Assembly: GCF_029433295.1 (NCBI RefSeq)
Contig: NZ_JAQTHV010000002.1
Span: forward strand, 248,001 to 312,000
Source: Bifidobacterium sp. ESL0784
GTDB taxonomy: Bacteria; Actinomycetota; Actinomycetes; Actinomycetales; Bifidobacteriaceae
Direction: 5' to 3'
Length of the DNA: 64,000 nucleotides
Positions 46,339 through 55,358 of the stretch are shown here, piece by piece (position 1 is the stretch's first letter; each line of letters opens with the position of its first letter). The position numbers were made by a program, and so were the translations under genes. The notes under the pieces were generated by a model. That model did no database searches, was not told where the DNA came from, and worked only from the letters and a program-made list of their open reading frames with translations.

Positions 46339-46950
46339 ATGAAACTACGACACAGAAGGCTACAGCTAAGGTCCATCCTGATAGCGGTGATGACGCTTCT
46401 TCTTTCTGTGTCGTTAATGGGATGCGGAACTAATCAACAGCCCACGAAACCTGCAACACAGGAAATCACCTACCCGGCGAGCTTCGTAAAAAACTTCACA
46501 GGTAATGATGAAACACCTAAACATTATGCCAATGACATGAAGCAACGACTCGTTCCAGAAGACTATACGGATGTCTATGCCAAGAAGAACGGCGACATCG
46601 TCATCGTCGTCACCCAGAAACAAGTCGACAGACTCATCAAGGGCAACGACGACTACATCAAAAACGGCATCGCCGAATTCCACCACGACGGATCCGACTA
46701 CCGGCAGGAAGTCTCCACCGACGGACGAGAACAGACTCTCTGGCTCGACCGCAACGTCAAACCACTCATCGAATCCAACATGGCCATCACCCTCCCCCAA
46801 TGCTACGGGCTCAACTACTACCTCAAAGGCGGCAAGGGCGACTGGGACATGCAGATCACCTTCCGCAACTGCCACACCAACCAGCTCATCCATCAAAACA
46901 TGTGGTCGCAAGGATGGGACGGCTACACCACAGACATCTTCGGAGAATAA
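46339..46950 (+). CDS. Putative lipoprotein
   Basis: A 203-residue protein with a basic start, a hydrophobic helix and lipobox LMGC (C29), so it is lipid-anchored at the outer membrane face. The mature part is soluble and Asp/Lys/Asn-rich, with no recognised domain. It starts 2 bases after the preceding frameshifted gene. It may be an immunity-like or accessory member of the preceding small locus. Confidence 0.65.
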   Translation: MKLRHRRLQLRSILIAVMTLLLSVSLMGCGTNQQPTKPATQEITYPASFVKNFTGNDETPKHYANDMKQRLVPEDYTDVYAKKNGDIVIVVTQKQVDRLIKGNDDYIKNGIAEFHHDGSDYRQEVSTDGREQTLWLDRNVKPLIESNMAITLPQCYGLNYYLKGGKGDWDMQITFRNCHTNQLIHQNMWSQGWDGYTTDIFGE

Positions 46951-46966
46951 AACAGCGTATGAACAA

Positions 46967-46997
46967 AAATCCTGATTTAATCTGCGAATCGGGATTT
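46967..46997. terminator. Hairpin between convergent lipoprotein and gatD genes
   Basis: AAATCCTGATT and AATCGGGATTT pair with one G-T wobble around a 9-base loop. The weak T/A flanks allow termination in both directions. Confidence 0.45.
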
Positions 46998-47030
46998 CCT
47001 CGATTCGTGCTTTACTCGCATAATGATTTG

Positions 47031-47816
47031 TCACCGCGGCCTTGAGGAGGCGACGCGGCGGGCGTTGGCGGCGAGTTCGTCAATGTGGGCGAGCTCGGCT
47101 TTCTGAGCGCCGCTTTGCTGGGGCTGGAACTCACCGTAGCGATGGGTGGTGGCAGCGCGAATGAGGAAGTCCGAAACCTCGGGATTCTTCGGCAGCAACG
47201 GTCCGTGCATATAAGTTCCGATAACGTTGTGAACGCAAGCACCTTCCGTACCGTCTTTACCGTTGTTGCCCCATCCCTCGTGGTCGACGTGGCCGAACGG
47301 CTTCACGCCCTCGCGCAGGAAGGTCTGGCCGGAATGGTTCTCGTAGCCGATGACATCGCCGAACTGGTCGGAATGTTCCAGGAGGTTGCCGATCATGCGG
47401 GTTTCGCGGCCCTCGGTATAGACCTCGAAAATGCCGATGCCGTCGAGCTTGGTACCGTCAATGGTTTCGAAATACTCACCAAACAGCTGGTACATGCCGC
47501 AGATCATCAACATCGGCACGTCATCTTGTGCCAACTTGCGCAGGATATCCGCCCGCTTGAAAAAGTCTTCGGAAATCTTCTTCTGGCCATTGTCCTGTCC
47601 GCCGCCGCCGAGGATCATGTCGACGTGCTCCGGCCACGGGTCGCCCTGGTTGTAGGCGTGGATGACCGGTTCATAGCCGTATAGCGCGAGCCGGCGCTTG
47701 ATGGTGAGCACGTTGCCCCAGTCACCGTAGATGTTCATATCTTTCGGATAGATGGACATGACATCGATGGGACGAGCGGCCTGTGCGGGTTTCGTTGCGT
47801 TATCGTTTTCGGTCAT
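47031..47816 (-). CDS. gatD: Lipid II isoglutaminyl synthase, glutaminase subunit GatD
   Basis: Class I glutamine amidotransferase (CobB/CobQ-like) supplying ammonia to MurT for amidation of D-Glu in lipid II. It has the nucleophile Cys in MLMICGMYQLFG and the catalytic His in GTYMHGPLLPKNP. The frame extends to 48023 as an overlap with murT, but ATG 47816 (MTENDNATKP) gives about 261 residues and lies 5 bases after the murT stop. Confidence 0.92.
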   Translation of the reverse strand: MTENDNATKPAQAARPIDVMSIYPKDMNIYGDWGNVLTIKRRLALYGYEPVIHAYNQGDPWPEHVDMILGGGGQDNGQKKISEDFFKRADILRKLAQDDVPMLMICGMYQLFGEYFETIDGTKLDGIGIFEVYTEGRETRMIGNLLEHSDQFGDVIGYENHSGQTFLREGVKPFGHVDHEGWGNNGKDGTEGACVHNVIGTYMHGPLLPKNPEVSDFLIRAATTHRYGEFQPQQSGAQKAELAHIDELAANARRVASSRPR

Positions 47817-47821
47817 GGCGT

Positions 47822-49525
47822 TCACTTCCCTACTCCGGCGTCGGCGACTTTGGCATATTTGCCAAGTTCCGATCGCACCTTGAGCATCGCGGTATAGGTG
47901 CAGTAAATATGTTTCGGCGTGCCGGGATCGGCCGTGACGAACTTGCGGACGGCCTCTTCGACGTTCGTGTTGGTTTGCGCGACTTTGACACCTTCGTATT
48001 CCAACCTTAATGCCATATCCCAAGCACGCACGCCTGAAACCATTTCAACACCCGTGCCACGCAACGAGGTGAAATCGACATCCCAAAGCCAGCTCATATC
48101 GCGTCCGTCGGCATATTCGTCATTAATAACAATCATCGTGTCGTGACCAGCGGGCGCAAAGCTGGCCAGCGACATCCTGAAGCCCATCGGGTTCTTGACC
48201 AAGAGCAATTCGACCGGCGCACCGTCGACCTTGATAACCTCGCCGCGCCCGAATGCGGGAGTGACATGCGAAAGCGCCCGCATCAGCCGCTCATCGCGCG
48301 CTCTGGGCAGGGTAACGTTCGCATTCTTGATTTCTCCGGTTACTGCACGAACCACGGCAAGCGCCGCGGCCGCATTAAAAAGGTTATAGACACCTTCGAG
48401 CTGGACTTTCGTCTCGAATTCGGCATCGTCCATCACGAATTCCGCCTCGTGGTCACCCACGCGATTCAACACCACGTCCGCAAGGCGCTTTGACGCCAGA
48501 GAATCAGTCATGGCCGAGGAGTCGGAAACCGTCTCCCTCGCGTCGAGCTTGGGGATAATCCTATTGCCTTCGGAATCGAATATGTCATGCGACTTTACAG
48601 CGCCGGTTTGGCTATCGGATGCTTTTGCTGTCATCGACGTAGAAGTTGTATCCGGGCCTTGCAAATCGACCGTATTTTCAGAGGTTTTCTTACCGGTGTC
48701 GCCGCCCGAGCGGAAGGCTGCTACAGGCGCGACGGCACTAGCCAACGCCGTATTGACGCCCTCCACTTTTGCTGCGGCTTTTTCGGCGGCGGTCAGATCG
48801 CCGGCATGCATGTCGTCATCGGAGGGGAACAGCCTGCGCAATTCGTCGGAAAGGCCGAAATAACGAACTTGCGTATTTTCCGGTGTCACGTTCGCGAGCG
48901 CCGCAATGCGCCGATCCTCGCGGTTCAAGACCACTGTTCCGGTAGTCGCCTGCGCGACCTTGCTCAGAAGCCGGGCGGTGTTGTCGATTTCTCCGAACCG
49001 GTCGAGCTGGTCGCGCATGACGTTCAGCAGCAAGCTATAACGCGGCTTGACCTGATGGACGAAATGCACCGCATACGCCTCGTCAAGCTCAAGGACCGCG
49101 ATATCCGCATCCAACTTGCCGGAAGCGGAAACCTCGGTAAGCAGCGCCGAAACCACGCCACGCGTGAAGTTCGAACCAGTCGGGTTGGTGAACACCTTGA
49201 GATTGAGGTCTTTGAGCATTGAGGCAATCATGCGGGTGGTCGTGGTCTTGCCGTTCGTGCCCGAAACCAAAACAACCCCATAAGGCAATTGGCCAAGCGT
49301 ACGCGCCAAAAAACCGGGATCGATCTTCTCGACCACTTCACCGGGCAACGCACTGCCCCCATGATGCAGCAAACGGGAAAGACTACGAACAGTCTTGCCG
49401 ATGGTCGGCGTGGCGAACGCGTTCCATGGCTTGCGCGGCGTTGAAGTTTCGTTGCGCATGTCACGTTCCTTATTATCGGCGCGGTCGGCTGCCTTGATAT
49501 TGTCGGTATCCGGAATATTCATCAT
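47822..49525 (-). CDS. murT: Lipid II isoglutaminyl synthase, Mur ligase subunit MurT
   Basis: ATP-dependent Mur-ligase-like subunit that amidates the D-Glu of lipid II together with GatD. It has Walker A GTNGKTTTTRM, the LDEAYAV region and the C-terminal DUF1727 part ending in TAMLKVRSELGKYA. At 567 residues it is long: the middle-domain zinc-ribbon (four Cys) of canonical MurT is absent, replaced by an Ala/Ser/Thr/Asp-rich stretch at about 215-340; only one Cys was found in the whole protein. AAGG lies 8-9 bases before the tandem ATGs. Confidence 0.9.
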   Translation of the reverse strand: MMNIPDTDNIKAADRADNKERDMRNETSTPRKPWNAFATPTIGKTVRSLSRLLHHGGSALPGEVVEKIDPGFLARTLGQLPYGVVLVSGTNGKTTTTRMIASMLKDLNLKVFTNPTGSNFTRGVVSALLTEVSASGKLDADIAVLELDEAYAVHFVHQVKPRYSLLLNVMRDQLDRFGEIDNTARLLSKVAQATTGTVVLNREDRRIAALANVTPENTQVRYFGLSDELRRLFPSDDDMHAGDLTAAEKAAAKVEGVNTALASAVAPVAAFRSGGDTGKKTSENTVDLQGPDTTSTSMTAKASDSQTGAVKSHDIFDSEGNRIIPKLDARETVSDSSAMTDSLASKRLADVVLNRVGDHEAEFVMDDAEFETKVQLEGVYNLFNAAAALAVVRAVTGEIKNANVTLPRARDERLMRALSHVTPAFGRGEVIKVDGAPVELLLVKNPMGFRMSLASFAPAGHDTMIVINDEYADGRDMSWLWDVDFTSLRGTGVEMVSGVRAWDMALRLEYEGVKVAQTNTNVEEAVRKFVTADPGTPKHIYCTYTAMLKVRSELGKYAKVADAGVGK

Positions 49526-49590
49526 TCACCGACCTTGTATAAACACTGATCGAACAATCCTTTGAAGGCCCATTGGCGATATTGCGTGCA

Positions 49591-51024
49591 TCAGACCCCC
49601 TGGTTGAAATCCTGCGGCATATCGCGGAAGCGCGAGTACTCGCCCTGGAAGGCGAGCGGGAACGTGCCGGTTTTGCCGTTGCGGTGCTTGGCGAGGATGA
49701 TGTCGGCTTCGCCGGGTCGGTCCTCTTCGTTGTAGAAATCGGGACGATGGACGAGGAAGACCACGTCGGCGTCCTGCTCGATGGAACCGGATTCACGCAA
49801 ATCCGCGAGCTGCGGCTTCTTGTCGTTACGCATTTCAGGGCCACGGTTGAGCTGGGAAAGCGCGACCACAGGCACCTCAAGTTCCTTGGCCAGAAGCTTC
49901 AGGGCACGCGAGAAGCCGGAGACCTCCTGCTGACGGCTTTCCTCCTGCTTGCCGGAGCTCATCAGCTGCAGGTAATCGATGATGACCAGCTTGAGATCGT
50001 TCGTCTGCTTCAGGCGGCGGCACTTCGCACGGATTTCCATCAGGCTCATGTTCGGGCTGTCATCGAGGAAGAGCGGCGCATTCTGCATGGCCGTCCAGAA
50101 GTCGTTCAACGTGTTCCAGCGTTCCGGGGTCAGGCTGTCGTTGTCCGCGCGGCGCAGGGCGACCAGCGGGATACCGGTTTCGGCGGAGATGATACGTTGC
50201 GCGAGTTCGGTTTTGCTCATCTCAAGTGAGAAGATGACGGTGGTCAGATTATTGTGCAGCGCCGCCGAACGTGCGAAATCCACGCCGAGCGTGGACTTGC
50301 CCATCGCCGGGCGGCCTGCGACCACGATCATCTGGCCGGGCTGCAAACCTTGTGTCTCATCGTCAATGCCCTTGAAGCCTGTGGGCACGCCCTTTTCAAT
50401 AGTCCCGTTCTGCAGAGCATCGAGTTGGTCAAGCGCGTCGTGGACGACAGGACCGATGGCCTCATAATCCTGACGCACCTTGCCTACGCTCATCTCGTAG
50501 ACCTCGGACTGAGCTAGGTTCACCACATCCTCGGCCTGCGATCCTTCCGCAGAATAACCAAGCTGGGCGATTTTCGTGCCGGCGGCAATGACGTTGCGCA
50601 GGATAGCACGTTGGTGGACGATCTCGGCGTAATACGTCGCGTTTGCGGCCGTGGGCACAGAGGCTACGAGGCTATGCAGGTAATCGGCACCACCCACTTT
50701 TTCAAGGTTGCCGTCTTTCAGAAGCGCGTTGGCAACGAGCACCGCGTCAACGGGCTCCGAGGCGGAGAACAGCGTGATAATCGCCTCGTAGATGGTCTGG
50801 TGCTTAGGCTGGTAGAAATCAGAGACGTCGATGAGCTGCGAGACTTCGCCGATGGCGTCCTTGCTCATCAGCATGCCGCCCAAAACTGCCATTTCCGCGT
50901 CATCGTCGTGGGGAGGGACACGATCGAACAATGTTGCGTTATTCGCCGAAGTGTCAGCACTGAACTTGCCCGGATTATAGTCGCCGCCTGCGCGCGTTGA
51001 GTCCCAAGATTTTCCGTCTGCCAT
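49591..51024 (-). CDS. dnaB: Replicative DNA helicase DnaB
   Basis: Hexameric 5'-3' fork helicase. N-terminal primase-interacting domain (DAEMAVLGGML), linker, and RecA-like motor with Walker A GRPAMGKST, DYLQLM and FSREL-like C-terminal motifs. About 477 residues, no intein. The frame opens at a TTG (51042); ATG 51024 (MADGKSWDS) is preferred. The region upstream carries several DnaA boxes. Confidence 0.95.
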   Translation of the reverse strand: MADGKSWDSTRAGGDYNPGKFSADTSANNATLFDRVPPHDDDAEMAVLGGMLMSKDAIGEVSQLIDVSDFYQPKHQTIYEAIITLFSASEPVDAVLVANALLKDGNLEKVGGADYLHSLVASVPTAANATYYAEIVHQRAILRNVIAAGTKIAQLGYSAEGSQAEDVVNLAQSEVYEMSVGKVRQDYEAIGPVVHDALDQLDALQNGTIEKGVPTGFKGIDDETQGLQPGQMIVVAGRPAMGKSTLGVDFARSAALHNNLTTVIFSLEMSKTELAQRIISAETGIPLVALRRADNDSLTPERWNTLNDFWTAMQNAPLFLDDSPNMSLMEIRAKCRRLKQTNDLKLVIIDYLQLMSSGKQEESRQQEVSGFSRALKLLAKELEVPVVALSQLNRGPEMRNDKKPQLADLRESGSIEQDADVVFLVHRPDFYNEEDRPGEADIILAKHRNGKTGTFPLAFQGEYSRFRDMPQDFNQGV

Positions 51025-51156
51025 GCCGTCAAGCTTAACCAAAACACCGTAAAAAAACAGTGTTTTGCGCGCCCTTCCTCGGAAAACTTACAACACCATA
51101 GCAAAAATGTTCATTTCACTTTCGACCTCACACGATGACACGCACGGGCTTTTATC

Positions 51157-51246
51157 TGTGGATAAGAAAATATGTTATCCACATTTTGGGCGTGTCACTG
51201 GGGACAATACACAGAGTTATCCACACCATGGGGATAACTCTGTGTA
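51157..51246. promoter_or_regulatory. DnaA-box cluster with long inverted repeat upstream of dnaB
   Basis: Perfect boxes: TGTGGATAA (51157-51165, reverse), TTATCCACA (51175-51183) and TTATCCACA (51217-51225), plus a near match TGGGGATAA (51229-51237). The last two are arms of an inverted repeat, TACACAGAGTTATCC (51208-51222) with its reverse complement (51232-51246). It lies in the 51025-51409 gap between dnaB and murA; no gene is seen there. Confidence 0.75.
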
Positions 51247-51409
51247 CAACGTGGGGATAGCGGCTTCTCTACGCATTTGCGATTTGCGTAATATCTTACC
51301 TTGTGATAGGCAATCCGTCTTTTGAAGCGATGACCACCAAACGTATCCGCATAACGATTTTCGAGACGAAATTACTTAATTTTGTTTCGAAAAACAGTAT
51401 CGGAACACT

Positions 51410-51446
51410 AAAAAATCTCCCCGCCAGATTACCTGACGAGGAGATT
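51410..51446 (-). terminator. Terminator of murA
   Basis: On the minus strand, AATCTCCTCGTCAG and CTGGCGGGGAGATT pair over 14 bases with two G-T wobbles and are followed by a T-run. Confidence 0.85.
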
Positions 51447-51473
51447 GCCAACAGCTGGTAAAAGTGCGGAACC

Positions 51474-52799
51474 TCAGTCGAAGTCAGCACCGAGGGCGGC
51501 GAGCTTGCCGCGGAAATCGGCATAACCACGGTCGATGAGGCTGATGCCCTGCACGTTCGACGGCCCCGAGGCCGCGAGCGCCGCAATGAGGTGGCTGAAA
51601 CCGCCACGCAGATCCGGCACGTCGATGTCGCGGCCCTCAAGCGGCGTGGGCCCAAAGATGACGGCGGAATGCTTGTAGTTACGCTGCTGGAAGCGGCACG
51701 GCAGGCTGCCGAGGCATTCGCGGTAGAGCTGGATGGTCGCACCCATCTGCACCAGCGGCTTGGTGAAGCCAAAACGGTTCTCGTAGACGGTCTCGTGCAC
51801 GATCGACAGGCCGTTGGCCTGGGTCAGCGCGACGACGAGCGGCTGCTGCCAGTCGGTCATGAAACCAGGGTGCACGTCGGTTTCGATAGCCACGGGCTTC
51901 AGGTCCCCGCCCGGATGCCAGAAACGGATGCCCTCGTCGGTGACGTCGAACTCGCCGCCGATTTTGCGATAGACGTTGAGGAAGGTCATCATCTCAGGCT
52001 GGGTGGCACCTTTCACGAAAATGTCGCCGTGGGTCGCCAACGCGGCCGAAGCCCAGGAAGCGGCTTCGATGCGATCGGTCAGCGCGGTGTGGGTGAAGCC
52101 CTTGAGCGCCTTGACACCCTCGATACGGAAGGTGCGGTCGACGTCGACGGAAATGATCGCGCCCATCTTCTGCAAGACCGCGACCAGGTCCATGATCTCA
52201 GGTTCGGTGGCGGCGCCGGAAAGCTCCGTCTTGCCTTCGGCCTGAACCGCGGCCAGAAGTGTCTGCTCGGTCGCACCTACAGACGGGTATGGAAGGTGGA
52301 TTTTCGCGCCATGCAGGCCGTTGGGAGCGGTGATATGGATGCCGTCGCTGTGTTCCTTGTCCACGTTGGCGCCAAGCTTACGCAGCGTCTCCAGATGGAA
52401 GTCAATCGGCCGACCGCCGATGTTGCACCCGCCGAGCTGCGGGATGAACGCCTCGCCCAAACGGTGCAACAGCGGGCCGGAAAAGAGGATCGGGATGCGC
52501 GACGAGCCGGAAAGCGTGTCCACGTCGGCTACGTCGGCGAGACGGACGTTGGTCGCATCAATGCGCAGCGTGCCCTTGGCATCGTCCCAATCAACGGTGG
52601 CGCCGTGCAGACGCAGCAGGTCGGAAACGACATGGACGTCGCGGATCTCGGGGACGTTTTTCAAAACAGAAACGCCGGGCGCGAGCAGAGCCGCAACCAT
52701 GGCCTTGCTTACGAAATTCTTGGCGCCGCGGACCTTGATGGTGCCGTTGAGGGGTTTGCCGCCTTCGACGTGCAGGACGTCCTGTGTAGTATCTGCCAA
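51474..52799 (-). CDS. murA: UDP-N-acetylglucosamine 1-carboxyvinyltransferase
   Basis: First committed step of peptidoglycan synthesis, adding enolpyruvate to UDP-GlcNAc. It has the K-N-region VRGAKNFVSKAMV and the active-site Cys in QLGGCNIGGRP (residue about 125), so the fosfomycin-sensitive Cys form is expected. Both candidate starts are TTG: 52805 has no spacing to AGAGG, while 52799 lies 6 bases after it, so 52799 is preferred. About 441 residues. Confidence 0.95.
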   Translation of the reverse strand: MADTTQDVLHVEGGKPLNGTIKVRGAKNFVSKAMVAALLAPGVSVLKNVPEIRDVHVVSDLLRLHGATVDWDDAKGTLRIDATNVRLADVADVDTLSGSSRIPILFSGPLLHRLGEAFIPQLGGCNIGGRPIDFHLETLRKLGANVDKEHSDGIHITAPNGLHGAKIHLPYPSVGATEQTLLAAVQAEGKTELSGAATEPEIMDLVAVLQKMGAIISVDVDRTFRIEGVKALKGFTHTALTDRIEAASWASAALATHGDIFVKGATQPEMMTFLNVYRKIGGEFDVTDEGIRFWHPGGDLKPVAIETDVHPGFMTDWQQPLVVALTQANGLSIVHETVYENRFGFTKPLVQMGATIQLYRECLGSLPCRFQQRNYKHSAVIFGPTPLEGRDIDVPDLRGGFSHLIAALAASGPSNVQGISLIDRGYADFRGKLAALGADFD

Positions 52800-53284
52800 A
52801 ATCAACCTCTTTCGTCGATCCTTTATTAAGCGATCTTACTACACATAGTGTGCCACAACGGTTGTGGCGGATCAGTGAAGCATGGGCGAAAATGCGCCCC
52901 GGGCCGAACGGACTTGTCTAATTTGCATAGTTTTAACTTGCGAAACGGCGTTAAACCGCCATTTCGAGCCAATATTCAGACTTTATTATTGCCGTCTCAT
53001 TTTTTACGATACGTTTCCTGGCAAATAAAATCTGTGCGGCCGATTCACAAACTTTGGCATTGTCGGATAAGCCCAAGCTGGACAACGATTAAGGAATCAT
53101 GAAGTAACGTTTCCGCCTTGAGCATTCCCCAATCGCGTACCGTCTGCTTCCTGTTAGGGGTCAGAGATGCAGGATACGATAATGTATCAATCTGTAATAA
53201 TCGGAAGCCGAACACAGACCGATATAGATCGAAACGAAACTAGACACCAATGAGATCGGGCCGGAGTCAACGAAGGGGCATCAC
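52800..53284. other. Intergenic region between murA and oxidoreductase
   Basis: About 480 bases without a supported gene. A 17-base palindrome, GCCACAAC-G-GTTGTGGC, lies at 52852-52868. An 84-codon plus-strand frame (52848-53102) has no family look. The promoters of both divergent genes are presumably here. Confidence 0.4.
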
Positions 53285-54274
53285 ATGAAAGGCATCGTCT
53301 ATACACAATTCGGGGCGTCCAAGGACGCTCTCGAGGTCGAGGAAATCGACAAGCCCGCGATCGCAGACAATCAGGTCTTGGTGAACGTCAAGGCCTCGTC
53401 GCTAAACCTCGCGGATTACATGCGCTTCATCGAGCCGGTGATGGGCAAGGAAATGAGCCCGATGATGCGTAACATGGACGAGAACGTCATCCACGCGCTG
53501 GGCAAGGTTCTAGGTGTCGACGTCGCGGGCGTCGTCGAAGAAGTCGGCAGCAAGGTCGTCGATGTGAAGCCGGGCGACGAGGTGTTCGGAGCCACCCCGA
53601 TGCTCATCGGCGCATGGGCAGAATATGCGGTCCTCAATGACGGCGACCTTTACCTGAAGCCGACAAACCTGAACTTCGAGGAAGCGGCTACGTTGCCCGC
53701 CGCAGCGCAAGTCGCGCTGAGTGAAGTGCGTCTGGGAGATGTCAAGCCGGGACAGAGCGTGCTGATCAACGGCGCCACTGGTGGTGTCGGCCTGTTCACG
53801 CTGCAGGTCGCCAAGGCCTTCGGCGCAAAGGTGACTGCGGTATGCAGCACCCACAACGTCGATCTCGTCCGTTCGTTCGGTGCGGATAAAGTAATCGATT
53901 ACACCAAGGAAGACTTCACGAAATCAAGTGACCGCTACGATTGCATTCTTGCCGTCAACGGCTACGCAACGCTTGAGCAGTACCGTGCCCTACTCAAGGA
54001 CGGTGGCGTCTACATTCCCGTAGGCGGCATGCAGCAGTCAGGCGAGGCCAGGCAGCGCGGCAAGGAATGCTTCGAAGGCACCGGCAAATCGTTGCGCAGC
54101 ATCGGGTTCGCGCAGATGAAGAAGGAATATCCCTATATCAAAGAGCTCGCCGAAAACAAGGCCATCACGCCGTTCATCGACAAAACTTTCGACATCACCG
54201 ACATCGCAGACGCCATCGAATTCGCGGTCAACCACCATCCGCAAGGCAAGATCGCGTTGAGCTATAACTTCTAA
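53285..54274 (+). CDS. Zinc-independent MDR oxidoreductase (quinone oxidoreductase-like)
   Basis: A 329-residue medium-chain dehydrogenase/reductase: catalytic N-terminal domain, then Rossmann nucleotide binding GATGGVGLFTLQVAKAFG (about 156-173). The Cys/His zinc ligands of alcohol dehydrogenases are not apparent, so it fits the NADPH quinone reductase-like group. Substrate unknown. AAGGGG lies 7 bases before ATG. Confidence 0.87.
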   Translation: MKGIVYTQFGASKDALEVEEIDKPAIADNQVLVNVKASSLNLADYMRFIEPVMGKEMSPMMRNMDENVIHALGKVLGVDVAGVVEEVGSKVVDVKPGDEVFGATPMLIGAWAEYAVLNDGDLYLKPTNLNFEEAATLPAAAQVALSEVRLGDVKPGQSVLINGATGGVGLFTLQVAKAFGAKVTAVCSTHNVDLVRSFGADKVIDYTKEDFTKSSDRYDCILAVNGYATLEQYRALLKDGGVYIPVGGMQQSGEARQRGKECFEGTGKSLRSIGFAQMKKEYPYIKELAENKAITPFIDKTFDITDIADAIEFAVNHHPQGKIALSYNF

Positions 54275-54299
54275 AACATATCAAAATATAGCTGAATAT

Positions 54300-54344
54300 A
54301 ATTGGGCCCTTACCTTGGTATGTTGCCAAGGTAAGGGCCCAATT
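54300..54344. terminator. Long perfect hairpin after the MDR gene
   Basis: 19-bp perfect arms (54300-54318 and 54326-54344; core GGGCCCTTACCTTGG) around 7 bases, with AATT flanks. It lies 26 bases past the MDR stop and works as a strong terminator in either direction. Confidence 0.85.
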
Positions 54345-54392
54345 TAAATGTCCGAATTGGAAATTTACTTCGCCCCTAATGGCCCAAGCCCT

Positions 54393-54513
54393 GCAATTTT
54401 TGTCCGTCCCCTACGGGAACGGACTCAATGCCTTGTGGTTCCGCTCGAAAAATCGCGTAACCACGCGGGACCTAGGCGTAGCCCACGGGGCTACGCCTTT
54501 AACGGTCCGGAAC
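54393..54513 (-). repeat. Structured tandem repeat unit 1 (about 120 bp)
   Basis: Shares blocks GGACTCAAT, CGTAGCCCAC, GGGCTACG and TTAACGG with the next unit, offset by 119-122 bases. Three hairpins: GTCCGT/ACGGAC (54402-54424), GTGGTTCCGC/GCGTAACCAC (54435-54464, one mismatch) and GGCGTAGCCC/GGGCTACGCC (54475-54497). It lies downstream of leuD in its transcript direction. Confidence 0.7.
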
Positions 54514-54514
54514 A

Positions 54515-54630
54515 GCAATTATTGACCACTTCTTCGAAGCGGACTCAATTCTTTGTCACTTCGCTCGAGAATCGCGAAGTGACCCGGGGCCTACTCGTAG
54601 CCCACAGGGCTACGCGCTTAACGGCCCCAG
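54515..54630 (-). repeat. Structured tandem repeat unit 2 (about 120 bp)
   Basis: Repeats unit 1 with the same three hairpins: 54524-54544 (imperfect), GTCACTTCGC/GCGAAGTGAC (54555-54583, perfect) and CGTAGCCC/GGGCTACG (54596-54614). Three of four differences in hairpin 2 are compensated on the other arm. It overlaps the leuD 3' end. Confidence 0.7.
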
Positions 54631-55290
54631 CCAATCAGAGTCATCAACCGGGCGCGCGGACTTGACGGGCTGCTCGGGGGCGTGCTTGGCGGGCAACGTC
54701 TTGGGCTTGAATGGGAAGCGCTGGGCGCGCATCTTTTCGTAGTCGGCGATGGCGTCCTCATGCTGCAGTGTCAGGTCGATGTCATCATATCCGTTCATCA
54801 GGCGCCAGCGCGTGTAATCGTTGACCTCGAAGGGCAAGGTGACGTCACCGCAGGTCACAGTGCGCTCCTTCAAATCGACGGTCATGTCACGTCCAGGTTC
54901 CTCTTCCAGCAGCTTCCAAAGCAGCTCGACGCTTTCCTCGGGCATGATGGCGGCCAGCACGCCGTTCTTGGCGGTGTTGCCGTAGAAAATGTCTGCAAAA
55001 CGGGGGCTGATGATGACGCGGAATCCATAGTCGTGCAGCGCCCAAACTGCGTGCTCGCGGGACGAACCGATACCGAAATCGGGACCGGCGACCAGAATCT
55101 TGCCCTTGTTCTGATACTCGGGCTTGTTGAGGATGAAGTCCGGGTCACGCCGCCACGCATAAAACAGCGCATCGTCGAAACCTGTCTTGGTGACACGCTT
55201 CAAAAAGACGGCCGGAATAATCTGATCGGTGTCGACGTTCGAACGCCGAAGCGGGACGCCGACGCCGGTGACCTGCGTAAGTTTCTCCAT
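54610..55290 (-). CDS. leuD: 3-isopropylmalate dehydratase small subunit
   Basis: Small subunit of isopropylmalate isomerase in leucine synthesis, 226 residues. Begins [22 protein letters not shown], has the swivelling-domain [13 protein letters not shown] motif. It is separated from leuC by 68 bases in the same direction. Its end runs into the structured tandem repeat. Confidence 0.95.
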   Translation of the reverse strand: MEKLTQVTGVGVPLRRSNVDTDQIIPAVFLKRVTKTGFDDALFYAWRRDPDFILNKPEYQNKGKILVAGPDFGIGSSREHAVWALHDYGFRVIISPRFADIFYGNTAKNGVLAAIMPEESVELLWKLLEEEPGRDMTVDLKERTVTCGDVTLPFEVNDYTRWRLMNGYDDIDLTLQHEDAIADYEKMRAQRFPFKPKTLPAKHAPEQPVKSARPVDDSDWLGPLSA

Positions 55291-55358
55291 AATCGATAAA
55301 CCTTCTGAAATCTAAAATCCGATAATTAATATAAAGGACGAATGAATCGTCAAGGACA

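Noticed and set aside
51157..51246. Chromosomal replication origin oriC
   Set aside because: DnaA boxes are present, but dnaA, dnaN, recF and rpmH are not nearby, and no strongly AT-rich unwinding element was evident. A DnaA-binding locus fits better.
51591..52829. Plus-strand open frame opposite murA
   Set aside because: Shadow of the conserved murA frame; no ribosome-binding site or family resemblance.
52848..53102. 84-codon plus-strand gene after murA
   Set aside because: The start overlaps a palindrome, no ribosome-binding site, and the product resembles nothing known.
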